A DNA stretch of 64,000 nucleotides from Nepenthes gracilis (lineage: Eukaryota; Streptophyta; Magnoliopsida; Caryophyllales; Nepenthaceae). The stretch spans positions 16,615,713-16,679,712 of the forward strand of contig BSYO01000015.1 of assembly GCA_033239525.1 (NCBI GenBank), given 5' to 3'. This document shows, piece after piece, positions 47,801 through 60,800 of this stretch; within the stretch, counting starts at the first letter, position 1; each line of letters starts with the position of its first letter. The position numbers were made by a program, and so were the translations under genes. A model generated the notes under the pieces. It saw only the letters and a program-made list of their open reading frames with translations. It had not been told where the DNA came from and did not search any database.

Positions 47801-48699
47801 TTTGATTCTCTATAATTTACCAAGCCTAGTTAACAAATATGCATGTCAATTTTTCTGTGTAAATGAATTATGAATTGGGTAGTTTTTAAAATAAGATAAT
47901 TTTAATGATTAAAATTAAAATTGGATGAATAAATAATAAATATATAATTAAATAATTTAAATAATTATTTAATTACTATTATTTTTGAATATATATATTT
48001 TTTAATTTTTGTTGCTAAGTTGACATAAACCCTATAATATGAAATAATATTCACAACTCTTCCTAAAATTTGTTAAATTTATGATTATAAAGTCAATTAT
48101 ATGAGTCATTTTAGTCAATTATAAATACTCAAAAATAATATTTGAAATTGCTTTTTAATATAAATTTGAAATATTAAATTGATAAAATAATAAAAATTTA
48201 AATGTTTAAAATTGACTTTATTATGTATAAATATAAAAAATAGTAAATATAAAAAGTAAAAAAAAAAGAAAAGTATAAAACAAGAAGGCATAGGACTTGC
48301 GTGACAGTCAACCTACCCATTTAAAAGATAGAGACACGGCGTGAACATGCAATCACCGTGACAGGTGAGACAGGATAAGGGATTTTATCTCTTAAATAGG
48401 TACAGATTATTTATTTTTTAAAATTAGATTATTTATTTTTAAATAAAATATAATAATTTAATTATTTTAAAAAATTAAAATTTAATTAAATTTAATTATT
48501 AAATTATAATTATTTATTTAAAATAAATAACTTAAATTATAAAAAAATAATTTTATTTTTTTAAAATATAAAATTTTTATAGTTTCAGATGAGACTAGGG
48601 ATTTGCCATGGCTGACCATTTATACTAAATTATTCATCATCATTAATATGTTTTTAAATAATATAATATTTTTAATATAATTGATGGAAGAGAGATGCA

Positions 48700-49482
48700 G
48701 ATGCGACAGTAGGATGACTGCTATGGCCGAGAGATGAGAGGATGTCAATCCAACCGGACTTTATTGGATCGGGTCGATGCGTGGTCCTGTGCAACACACT
48801 TGAAGTGAGTGAGGTTTTGAATCTGAGATTTAACCGAAATCGGATGTTTGAAGTGAAAACCTCTTCGAACGGAGAAAACCATCGCGTGTGTAAAGAGCTT
48901 CACTATATGGGTTGAAGATTTTACAGAGTATAGTTGTGAGGGTTATTCCCTTCCCTATCTCTCGTTTTGTGTTTATCTCCTAAGAATACTATGCTCTCTG
49001 GGAGCCTTCTTCCACGTATTTTGGGGAGTTAGGCGTGGAGAAAAGGAATGCTTTGGAAGCTTTGGAGTCTACAGGCTCTCTCTTGCGTGTCTCCGGGAAG
49101 GATCTTGGAAAAATTATTTATAAAGTCGACTGGGAGCGGACACGTTATCCATCCCAACGTGGTTGAAGTCGGGTCCACTAGCCTCCTTTAATGGGAGACG
49201 TGGAAAGGGAAGATGAGGAAGGGAAAGAATCGGATATCATCTCCCGATTTGACTAGGCATGGAAAAAATAGTAGTTGCAGGCTTTCTGAAACCGTCGAAA
49301 TAGGCCGATTGGCTGTTCTCGGGTATTGTGAGTCCTCTGCAAGTCGGTCTTGGAAAAGAACCCCGCGAGGTCATTAAGAAGTAAGAAACTTCCCGGGCTC
49401 TCGACCCTCGGGGCTATCCGATCATCTCGTGGATGCCTCGGCCTCTTATTTATTAGTGCTTTTGGGCCTTTATATACCAACA
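48700..49482 (-). mobile_element. Probable solo LTR, minus orientation
   Basis: Read on the minus strand the island begins TGTTGGTATATAAAGGCCC at 49482, a TG start with a retrotransposon-like opening. It has a TATA box (CTTTATAAATAATTT, near 49113-49124) and then a C/T-rich stretch. No gag or pol sequence lies beside it. The far end near 48700 is not sharply defined and no target duplication was confirmed. Confidence 0.45.
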
Positions 49483-50349
49483 ATATTTATTAATTTAATT
49501 ATTGTTATATATTTTATAAATATAAATAAACAAATAAAATATTATCAGATAAAAAAAATCTAAAATTGATAAAACAGTGTCCATCTAACTTTAATTTAAA
49601 AAATGGAGATGAAAAATTAATATTTAAGACAAGTATAGACCCTCGTCCGAATTTAACCTGAGATGAATCTCCTTTTAACCCAAGACCTGCACAACATCAA
49701 AGAAAACAAGATAGTCAATGGGTCAAATGGGTTAGATCCTCACAGTCTCTCCGACGCTCAAGTCAGTCATGACCTTTTTTGGAATAAAATAAAAAGATCT
49801 TATTATTTTTCTTTCAAGTGGGAATATTTCAAAGAGAGAAAGAGTTAGCCAAAGTCTTCATTCTTGGAGGATTACCTTCTCTTTATAAAAGATCTTCTTC
49901 CGATTTCACAACTGTTCCGATTTTATAACTGTTTCGGTTAAGTACGTTCATTCGTTTTAACTTCTTGTTGGTTATTATACGTTTTATTCAAAATGAAACG
50001 TGAAAGTTATTGGGAGTTTTTCTAACCTACCCCATGGGCGGTAATCTGAGTCATTCGTGTTTTGTTTTAATTAATGGGCCCATATATTGAATCGCTTAGG
50101 TGATTATACCCATGAAAAAATATATTTATTTTTAATTTAAAAATTATTTAATAAATAATATTATTACCATAAATTATATATTCATATTCATTTATATATT
50201 TAAGTAATTTTAGTAAATACTTAAAAAAGTGCCATATTCGATTTAAATGTTATATTTAGATATGAAAAAGTTTTACATATTTATATAAAATAAAAATATA
50301 TTTTTAAAAATACATATGAGATTTAAAAACAAATAATTTAATTTTTTTT

Positions 50350-51120
50350 TTGGTATTTTGATGGGATAAGACTTGATGCGTACCTAGATCCGACTTCGAA
50401 TAGATTCGGATTCTCTTGGATGGATTGAACCTTTCTAATTAATCGAGTACTAATCTCGCACACCACTAAAACGAACAAAAGGTCAGCGTTAACGGCGGGA
50501 TGTAATCCCACCGAAAACACTGACGCTCAAGTCAAGAAATGGGTCTTCAAGGAAGAAATCGAAAATGCGTGAGAGCAATGGGAGAAGGGAAGAGAGTGTT
50601 TTGTTCCGGATTGAGAGACGCAGGCCTTTCTCGTATCTGGATGGTGGGAAGGGGAGAACGGCATAGGGACTCGTTCGTTGCCTCGAGTTCAATTCTCGTT
50701 TGAGAGTTTGTCAGTGCAGGGAAACTGCATTGATCAGAAAGACTTAGGGTTTTCGTGTGAGTAAATGGGACGCCCATGAAAGCATCAATCCAAGCATGAA
50801 TGAAGGCATGCCCCTGGATGGTGAATCCAGGCCTCTTTTATGGCAAAGATGGTGATCCTCCTTCTTTTTACGACCTTTCTTCCGGAGGCCGATGCTTGTC
50901 GCCCAATCATTATTTCCTTAAGGCGGGAGGATTAACGAAGCGCCAACCACATTCCAAGTTGAGTTTCTTTCCTTCCCAATATTTTACCGTAGTTGGGGTC
51001 CTTGGTAATATCTTTTCAATTAATTTAATTCTTTTGGGATCGTGGAATATCTTTGGAGGATCGTGGTTGGCCTTTTTTATTTTTATATATTTTAAATATA
51101 AAGGTGTCCGTCTTTAAATA
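50350..51120 (-). mobile_element. LTR-like remnant sharing its R-U5 block with the 24-kb island
   Basis: On the minus strand it carries CTTGACTTGAGCGTCAGTG then TTTTCGGTGGGATTACATCC (near 50500-50540), the same block as in the island at 24080-25100. Further upstream on that strand is C/T-rich sequence (CCATCCAGATACGAG, CTCTCTTCCCTTCTCCC). The short frames in it overlap on both strands and are not convincing genes. Confidence 0.5.
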
Positions 51121-51878
51121 AATAAAGTGAGCGAGGCCCATTATTTTATCAGACGGCCAAAAAATTTAAAATTGATGGAGAAAACAGTATCATCGCAAAG
51201 AAGCTGTTTAAAGCGCCTAAACCAAACCTGGTCAACGTCCACCTAACGCCAACTTTAAAAATTTTAAAAATAGAGATTAAAAATAATAAAATCAACCGAT
51301 TTGAAAAGCTAAGCACATATTATAAATTTAATTTTTATTATTACGTGTTTAAATTTATTCGGTATATAATTTTTTATAAAAATTATAAATTTAATATTTG
51401 ATTTAAGTTTATAAAATTTAGAATTTTGAGTAATTTTTAAATGCTGTGATTAAAAATAATAAATAAAAATACAAATTTTGGAGATCCGGGTAAGTTATTA
51501 AATGTAAAACGTATGTGAAATGGACTTATTATAATTTTTTATTTAAATTTTATAAATTATTTTAAGGGTTTAAATTATTTTATAAAAAAGAAATAATGAT
51601 AATTTAATTTAATATTTTATTTTTTAAATCTAAATCGTTAAAATAATAAGGAATAATCTTAATAAAAATAACTAAACAGATCTAATCTCACACACATGTC
51701 AACGGGCCAGTCTAGAACGACGACGTGTAGCCCTAGATGAGGGGTCTTTTCATCCAGAACGACGGCGTTTCAACGATTTCCATTCTGGGTTTTGCGGGTC
51801 AGTTCGTCAATTCTCAGCAGCCTGCAAAACATCACGTAGAGAGAGAGAGGGAGAGAGGGAGAGAGCCAGAGAGAGAGA

Positions 51879-54800
51879 ATGGCGATGCTCCTCTCTCCTC
51901 CGACACGGGCAGTTTCAATGGCATCATCCTTTGATTCAGAAATTCGTAAAAATCCAGTTACTTTTAATTGCCGAATCCCTTTCCGTTTCAGTCCACTTTC
52001 TTCTGTATACTGCTCTTGTTCTTTCAACCAATCTATTTCCAGGTAATTCTATTCTCTTGATTAATTTTTCATCCTCGAGTACTATGTATTGTTAATTATG
52101 GTAGTTAGAGCCCACACCTCCATCGTGTCGGATTTTAAGCATTTGTTTATTGAATTTCAGTTTTGATATTGCTGATACTGTAACCTACATGTCCTTGATT
52201 GACCAGCGGAATGTAAAAAATGGGAACGTAATGAGAGAGAATTTTGTTTTCCGAGAGCTGCGTTTGATTCTTGCAAATTTGCAACCTGTTGGGGGAAAAA
52301 CGCCTGTAATTCACCGGGAAAGCAAAATCTTTTGGTACTTTTGAGTTTGAAATGGGAAATGAAATATCTTTTATACTTGGAAAATTCTCCAAGTGATAAA
52401 CCACCTATTGTACACGGTACGGGAGTTCTACCATGTAATAATAGGATAACCAAAATTCTCTAGAAATAGTTCTAGGGTTACAATCATCAAAATAACTCCT
52501 CGGCTTGCTACCAATGAAAAATAACTACCAAAATAATGATGGATAAGAAAGTATCCAAGATAACTGGATGTCTAATATACCACCTTGGAGGAGTCGTATT
52601 GAGCCTTGTACCGTTGGATATCACAATTTGTCAAAAATTTTTAATCTCAATTGGAGTTAAATCAACCTTCCGAATACGCTCACAAGGCATGAAGATTCTC
52701 TATCTTTTGTTGAATTGTCTCTTTTGATCGGGGGAAGGGGAGGAAAGCAAAAGGAATTCACCTCATGCGGTAGTTTCTGAGTAAAGATGGGGTAAATCCA
52801 CTGTTTTCTTTGTGAGCCGCTTCTTTATTAAATAGCTTCTCAGTGAGAAGTTTTTGTACTGAAAGTAAAAAAATGTCTCCTAGGTATGATAACTATAAGA
52901 CTTTGTTGCATCTTGCCTTCTGGGAATTGGCATCTTTCTTCGGGCCTAGCCTTGTGCAGCTTTTCAATTAAATGAATATGCTTGTGTACTCTTCTATTCA
53001 TGCTCGAAGTGTGGGACTAATTGAATCCATTTGTTTAATGGTCTCATATGTATGTAAGAGAATGGCTGTATTGGGTGAATTTCAGCTCTCGGCATCAAGA
53101 CTAACAAAGCGCTATTGAAACTACCCAACTTCCCCTTCCTTCACCCCCTCCCAAACAAGAAGCCAAAACAAAAATTACTATTATTATAGATCAAGATAAT
53201 TTATATAATGTAGCGATTCTAGTACAACCGGTGAAAAAAGAGAGAGACTGTGGCCAGCTTTTTTCCACCGAACAACTTCGTCTATGTTAGCAAGTTTTTG
53301 GAGCTTGTAGACATGCACGAAATTTTCAGCCTCTCTATGGGGCTTAATCAGCTTGATTTGCTGATTGTAATATAGCTTAAAGACTAATTTTGTAGACTTT
53401 TAGTGCTTTACAATTCAATTTCTTTCTTTTTATAGTGATGTAATTAGTTGTATAGGTAACTAAAAAATAAAATCTTGGATATGGTGACATTTGTGATCCT
53501 AGTGGCCCCTTCACTTGCCTCCAAGTTCAATATGCAGCTTGGCAAGTAGCTGCATTGATGTATGAATGACCATTAATCACAGAGAGTGTCTTCTTCAGAC
53601 ACATTTTGGCTAAAGGTTTCATTGGTTTTATTTTAGTAGTTTATCCTTGCGATTTGGAATTCCTAATGTGTATATTAATCATGAGTGGGTTTGCTTGTAT
53701 AATGTAGCATGGTGGGACGGGAATGTTAAAGGCAATTATTATGCATCTTTGGCTTCTAATCCCCAAAGTGGCTCATTTTTTGTTTTGAAGTCTAGATTTT
53801 CATAACTTGCTAGCGGTGGATTTTTTTTTCAATTTGGTAGGTGGACTGGCTGGTTGTTGCCACTGAGAAGTGGAGGTTTCATCTTCATTAGAATTACAGT
53901 TCTACCTTTACTTTTCTTTTTTTTTTTTTTTTTTGGGGGTAGAGGTTGCTGGTTTTGCTACAGGTTAGGTTAATTGTGTTCTTTCACTTTTTTTAATTTT
54001 CTTTTCTTCTCTTTTATCAGCTTAATTTGTTCCAAATTGCTGATTCATGCTTCCTTGTTTGAGTTGCTGGGGAGCTTTCACAGCTTTGATGATTTTGTCT
54101 ACCATTTAGCTTTGAATTGCATTCTTGGTTGAGTAGTTGCTCACCTTAAGTTGGATATTATTTAATTTTCATATTGTATAAACTGTAGTAAGTCCTTCCG
54201 GATCCGAGCAACAGTATTGCAAGATAATGAGGAAAAAGTCATCATGGAGGAGTCATTTCAACCAGCAAGTTTTCCTCATCAAGAAAGTGATGGGAAGAGG
54301 CCATCAGAGAATTCTTTCTCTAGTGGTTTTGAGAAATGGGTTATCAAGCTTGAACAATCTATAAATATATTACTCACGGTATGGTTTCTATGTTTTTATG
54401 GTCTTCACACAATTTATGGTCTTCATACAATTGAAATACATTTAGGTTCCTTTTTTACTTAAAAGATGCTGTGGTCAGTAAGTTGCTTTTCTGTATACTT
54501 GTTGGATTCTTTGCCTGACAAATACTATTTTCTGTTGTCAAAATTCATTGCCAAAGAAACCCATTTGGGCTTGATGATGCCTTTGGAAATAATCATGTTT
54601 CATTGAACCTGTCAGCACAATTAATTTTGTTTTCGATCCTGGATTTCAATGTGACAAGGGTATTATTTTTCATCAATGAAACTCATATATAGCCGTGCAA
54701 TTTGTAGATGCATGTCTTTGTTGGAATTGATAGTTTGCTTCAGTTGGCCTCCTTCAAGTATATATACTGCAAAAACTCCAACCTCCAAGTGATCACTTGT

Positions 54801-57800
54801 ATGAACTAGTGAGAAATGTGTGAGGAATTTAATCTCTTTTTGAATAAACGTATGTCCTACCAAATCTTGTCGGACAAATTCTTTTGATTGTTATGTGATG
54901 TGGCAGTGTATTAATTACTTGTAATTTGAGAGGCGAGCTACTTGAACGAGTATTTCAGCCAGCAAGGTTTTTTCTTGTGGCTCTTTGCTGAATTTGTATT
55001 GTTTGATTTGATTTAACTTCATTAATTGTTTCAGGAATCAGTGATAAAGATACTTGATACAATGTATCGAGACCGAGACTATGCAAGGTTCTTTGTCCTG
55101 GAAACTATTGCAAGGGTTCCTTATTTTGGTGAGTTCTTAGGCATTTATAATATCCCTTATTTTCTTCTTGCTCCTTAAATATTCAGATAGAATCAATCAT
55201 ATGTCTTGCACCGATTGCTTGCTATTGAGCTTTTTTTCGATACAAACTTGCCTTTTCGAAATCTCTTGTTTTGTTTAATCCTTTAGCAAGGGGTGGAGAA
55301 CACCAATCTCTGAAAGTGAATGTTTTTCCCACTTTAGCTCTATCTCCCTTACTAGTGATCCAGAACATAGTGCATAGATTTCCCTCGCTTTTTTTTTGTT
55401 TGCTGCAGAACTTTGTCCAAAAGGTAGATTTTTTGGCCTTCACTTCATTCTCGCCCTCCCTCTTCCAAAATTGACATGTATGATGGGGAGGGGTGGTTGA
55501 TGGGAATGGAATCTAAGATTGGTATTGATCATGGCTATATGATATTGGATAATATATATCGGTTTGGATATATTGAAAGAAAAATTTTTGAAAATCGCTA
55601 GTTGACAGGCCCATATCGACCGATATATCGCCCAAAAATTTAATATATCGATATGATAGCATATTGTGATAATGTCGCGGCACTGAGAAATATTAGTATT
55701 GAGGGTCTCGATGCCAATATATAGCAACCAATATTTACGTCTATAGGTCATTGGATCTAATGGTGGGGGGCCAACAATCTGGTTCTTGTTAATTTCCCAA
55801 GAGTGTTATTCATATTTTAATAGTCGGCAGACTACCAAGGTTGGCTTTCTGGATGGCAGGAAGAAACCTAATAGTTATTCATTATTTAGTGGTCATGTGT
55901 GGATGATGGATGTGATTAATAGGAGATAATTAGAACTGTGGAATAGACACTATCTTGCTCCTGTTTATTGTCCCAGAAAACCTTATTTTTGGGTCAGGGA
56001 TGTGAGAATGCCACATGCCAGAAATGACATGTAAGTATAGATGAAAATATTGATATCAACTAAGTCGCAGTTATATCGGTATTGGACAATATTTATCAAT
56101 ATCGAATATATTAAAAAAAAATATTTTTGAACATGTAAGTTGATAGATAAATATCAGCTGATATATTACCGATACAATAACATATCACAATTTTGTCACG
56201 ATATTGGGAAGTATCGGTGTCAAGGGGCAAATACTAATATATATTGGCCGATATTAATAATATTCACTTAATCACGACATATAATGTCCGAACTCCCAAA
56301 TATAAAAAATGAAATAAATCTCCAAACATGGTTTTTAAATGTCAACTTCATATTTTAGGATATAGATAGAATAGCTCTCTTAAATCTCTATCTTCTTCCA
56401 AGATAACCTACCGAAAGCTATTTCTCATCCGTAAAGTTAGAAAAGTATAGGATGAGTGCAACACTTAGGAATTATAGATGCAAATATCGGCCGATATGTA
56501 TTAATATTAGACCTCTCGATGTTGATTTTTTTTGATACTGCATCAATATCTTTTTATATTACCATATTAGATATATGATGATATAATAACCAATATTACA
56601 CTGTCAGTTAACGATTCCTTGAGATATTTTCTTTTTGATATATTTGATACAGATATGTTTTGTTTGATATGTTTGATACCAAATGGCCCTGACCGGTACC
56701 TATATCGATATTTTCATCCATGCTTAGAATGTTTCATTCCATCTCAATGGCCAGATCAAACAAGCAAGAGATTGAATGTCATACAAGATAAAGTTCATTG
56801 GCATGATATGAAATTTCTCAACTATACATTTTAGCATATTTTTGCAACAGAGTAAGTAAAAAAATCAAAAAATGTGGCAAATAAATTTAAGACAGTTCAA
56901 ATATTGAACAAATTTTGACTGTGTAGCGGTGATGTCCTATATTCAAATTCAAGTGTAAGTGTACACTTGGCCACTCTAATACTAGTGACAAGGTTTAAAA
57001 ACCACATCTATACCCTTTGGAAAAGGGTCCAAAATAGACTAATCCACGTTGTTTCCCCTTGAGGAGCCCCAAATCATAGTCATTTAAAGATCACTTGTTC
57101 ATAATTCCAAAAAAAAAAAAAAAAAAAAACAAAATCTATAATCAAAGTCTTTCCAACATCTAAAGATTAATAGTAATCAAAACATGTCCTGATTCAAACA
57201 TTCTAACATATATCCAATAGGACTAGTATATTGCAAAAAAAGAGGAATTCTTATTTTTTACTTAACAATAAGAAGCATATTGCCAAAAAAAAAAAAAAAA
57301 AAACTTTACTTAAAACTTCCATAATCAAAATCTTTTTAAATTTTTACCTGATCCAAAATTTTAAAATCCTTTCAACCCCATACCTACTTGATCTGAATTT
57401 TATACCGTAGGATTATAACAATCTTAGTCAATGTAATATTGAAAACATAATCTCATAAATCCAATATAGCTTAACCAAAAAGGGAAAGAACAATATAATG
57501 TAACAATAGTACTTAAAAAGTAACAAACTTCACTGGGCTTGTCTATAAATCGGAAGAGTAAATAAACCAATACTGCAATTGGCTGTCATAATATCATATT
57601 TGGAGATTCCACTGCTTGATTCTAAGCAATTTCTAATAGATAGCTGACTACGAAGTTTGTAAACCAAAAGCTATAGTTTTTAGCAAGAAAATGGATAAGC
57701 TACACGTCCTTTAGTTGCATTTTAGGGTCAATACATTGTGCATTAAAATAGCTCAAATATATTACTCTAAATTAAACGAAATCTATTTGTAAATAGCATA

Positions 57801-60800
57801 ATGTTCTAATTACTGTAAATTTTTCATATACTTTTTGCTAGAAAAATAACTGAACAGATAAAAATCCACTTACGTGGTGCAGAAACTCTGATAAACTTCT
57901 GCATATTTCAAGTCTTGCAAGAGACTTTTTGAATACCGCATTAATCTTGTATGTCCTTTTCTTCTTCCAAACTAGGGTTTCTTCTACCTTCAGAGTTTTT
58001 TATTTTTTAAGATAATGAATGCGTGAAATGAATACCTAGAGGCCTTTATATATATATATATATATATATATAAACAACGTAACATTAAAAGTAATAATTT
58101 AAAACCGTATTTTGAAATTCTAGCCATAACTATGACAGAAGATTTTTTTCTTATTGTTTCATAATATCATCTCCATTCTCTAATCATATGATTAAAATTA
58201 TCTTTGAGTTCGTGTCATTATTGTTATTATTGTTATTATTATCAATGGGATATTACACACTAAACAACTGTGGGCTGTTTGACTATTCAATCCAATAATT
58301 TTGGAGCATTTTCTCTGTCTTCTGGTAACACAAGAGGACTCTTTCTTTATGATACCGTGCTTGATGCTATACGTGGCACTTCTTTTATCATTTTCCCACA
58401 ACTGTGCGGCCCAATTTATCCTTCCTTCCCTGCTACCCCAACAAACAAAAAGGGAAAAGAATCATTATGCAATTTTTCTTCTTTTCACTTATGGAACATA
58501 AATCATGCGATTTCTTTTTTGAAGTTCAAATTTTAGCATGTTATGTTTTTGCAGCCTTCATGTCTGTGCTACACATGTATGAGAGCTTTGGTTGGTGGAG
58601 GCGAGCAGATTATCTTAAAGTGCATTTTGCTGAGAGCTGGAATGAGATGCATCATTTGCTTATTATGGAAGTAAGCTCTAGTTCTCTGAGTTTTGATTGT
58701 GTGTATGAGATTGTGGTGCTTGCTTGTGGGCATGTTGTCTATGTTTGTATTTAGTATTGCCCCTAAAACCAATTGCCTTGTGGCTTGATTGTCTTTTTCA
58801 TTGCTTTTAAATGTTAAAGCACAGGTTTGAATTTCATTGACACCTAGAGCTCTTGAATAAACAGAATCAAGAAAGTGAAGAGAAGTGTGATTTCAGAAAT
58901 TTTACAGTGTATGGATTTTGAATGTTTGTCCCCTTTTTTATTGTTTTGCTCTATTTCTCGAAACATTTTATACTATTTTTGTCATGAGTGCTGTTAATTT
59001 TTGTGTTTTTGACATTTTCCTTCTAAAGTCACCCAAACTGCCAAGTTAGCTTTTATTAGGTTTAGAGAGATGAAAGTATGGAGTTATTATCATTATTATT
59101 ATCTCCCACCATCAGAAGAAAAAAACAGGCATTTATTCCTATCATTGACAGTTTTTGCAAAGGTAACTATCTCGGTATCATATCAAAATTTCTATTGTTA
59201 TTGTGCTCGGAGTTCAATTGCTCTGTATGTTGTTTTGTACATTTCAGAAATATTATACATTCCCAACTTAGCGATTGATTTACTACTAGTAGTTGATTTC
59301 AGTGTAACAGTTTTAAAAAGGGCCTGGCAAGCCATTGGCTATTTTCAAAAATGAAAAAATAAAAACCATTAACAGCAGAAATGTTATACATTTCAGAAAT
59401 ATTATACATTCTCAACTTAGCGATTGATTTACTACTAGTAGTTGATTTCAGTGTAACAGTTTTAAAAAGGGCCTGGCAAGCCATTGGCTATTTTCAAAAA
59501 TGAAAAAATAAAAACCATTAACAGCAGAAATGTGATATGTTTTATATATTGTCTTTGGTAATCTAATATTTTGATTTTATTGCAGGAATTAGGTGGTAAT
59601 GCTTGGTGGTTTGATCGCTTTCTTGCTCAGCACATAGCCATCTTTTATTATTTTATGACCGTCTTTATGTATGCAATCAGCCCTAGAATGGCATGTAAGT
59701 TTGATATCCTCTTGTTTAATGTGTTCTGAATTGTTGTCTTGTCCTTTTAACATCTTGCTGGTTCAATCCTTGTGTGCGGTTGTCGGAGTATTTATTCAGG
59801 TTGAAGGCTGGAAGCCTACACTTAGATTCCTTTTTCAGGAATGGGAATCAATTAATCTTTCTAGATGTTGCTCGATTGTTGAATGGGAAGCCTTTCTTTT
59901 CAATTTTTGTCTAAAAATTTTCATGGTTAGATTTTCATAGCCTCTTTTCTTCCTTTTGTGGAGAACTTGTATTTGCTCTGGGTGTCATGTACTGATTGTT
60001 ATGTGATAATGTTTGCCCTTATATTTTCTGTATGTGAAAGACGAACAGATATATTGGCGCAAAATCATAAATCTCATGGCTAGTCTTTAATACCCTGAAC
60101 TTTCCATTAGATTCTAGCTCTATTGCCCCATCAGTTGGAGCCAACCAGCAGTCTTATGCCTAGTTTATTGGCAACAAAAATTTCTATGGTTAGTTTTTCA
60201 CGAGGTAGGCAGTAAAGGAAATTGCCCTTACTTTTGGTGCCAAATCATCGAAGTCTAATGCCTAGTTTTGACACCAAAACTTTCAAGTTTAGATTTTTAG
60301 GACCCTCAGCCCATTGTTAGTCATCTCATTTGATATGCAGTATGCAAAAAAAGTTTCATTTTTCATAGGTGATTAAGGTTGAGAATCACAGTCTGTACAT
60401 AGTATTCCAGAACGCTGCCTATGGGATGAACCGTATTGGGCCCTAATACAAATATTTTCTGATATCGCAATAAAATTATAATATATTACCATATTGATGA
60501 TATATTGCAATATATTTACTGATATTCAAAATATTGTACTCGATATTTGGCTAGTATATTATCATTATTTCCCCATCAGGTTATTATTCACAGAAAGATT
60601 TATTTTGATATATCCAATACTAATACCGATATTTTCATCCATGACACGGGGGTTTGGAGAATCCGTTAACTCTGTGTCTATGCCTCCGCCACACTGCTGC
60701 CACTAATAATTCAGAGTTTGCTCTGAGCTCTTGGGTGGTCGGGTGTCCGGGTAGTGAGTAAGATTAGTCATCACAAACAGTTGTACGTCTCTCTTAATTT

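Larger units (their letters stand above)
44586..51878. other. Divergent intergenic region between DUF3537 and PTOX
   Basis: About 7.3 kb. The first 300 bp are the DUF3537 promoter side, with a G-box at 44852-44857. From about 44870 to 48250 the DNA is very AT-rich with no gene. Two LTR-like islands follow (48700-49482 and 50350-51120). The last 150 bp before 51879 are the PTOX leader: GC-richer with several ACGAC words, then a GAGAGA tract. Confidence 0.6.

Noticed and set aside
55222..55751. Short frames in PTOX intron 3
   Set aside because: They fall in intron sequence or CGATAT repeat copy F and have no counterpart in the oxidase.
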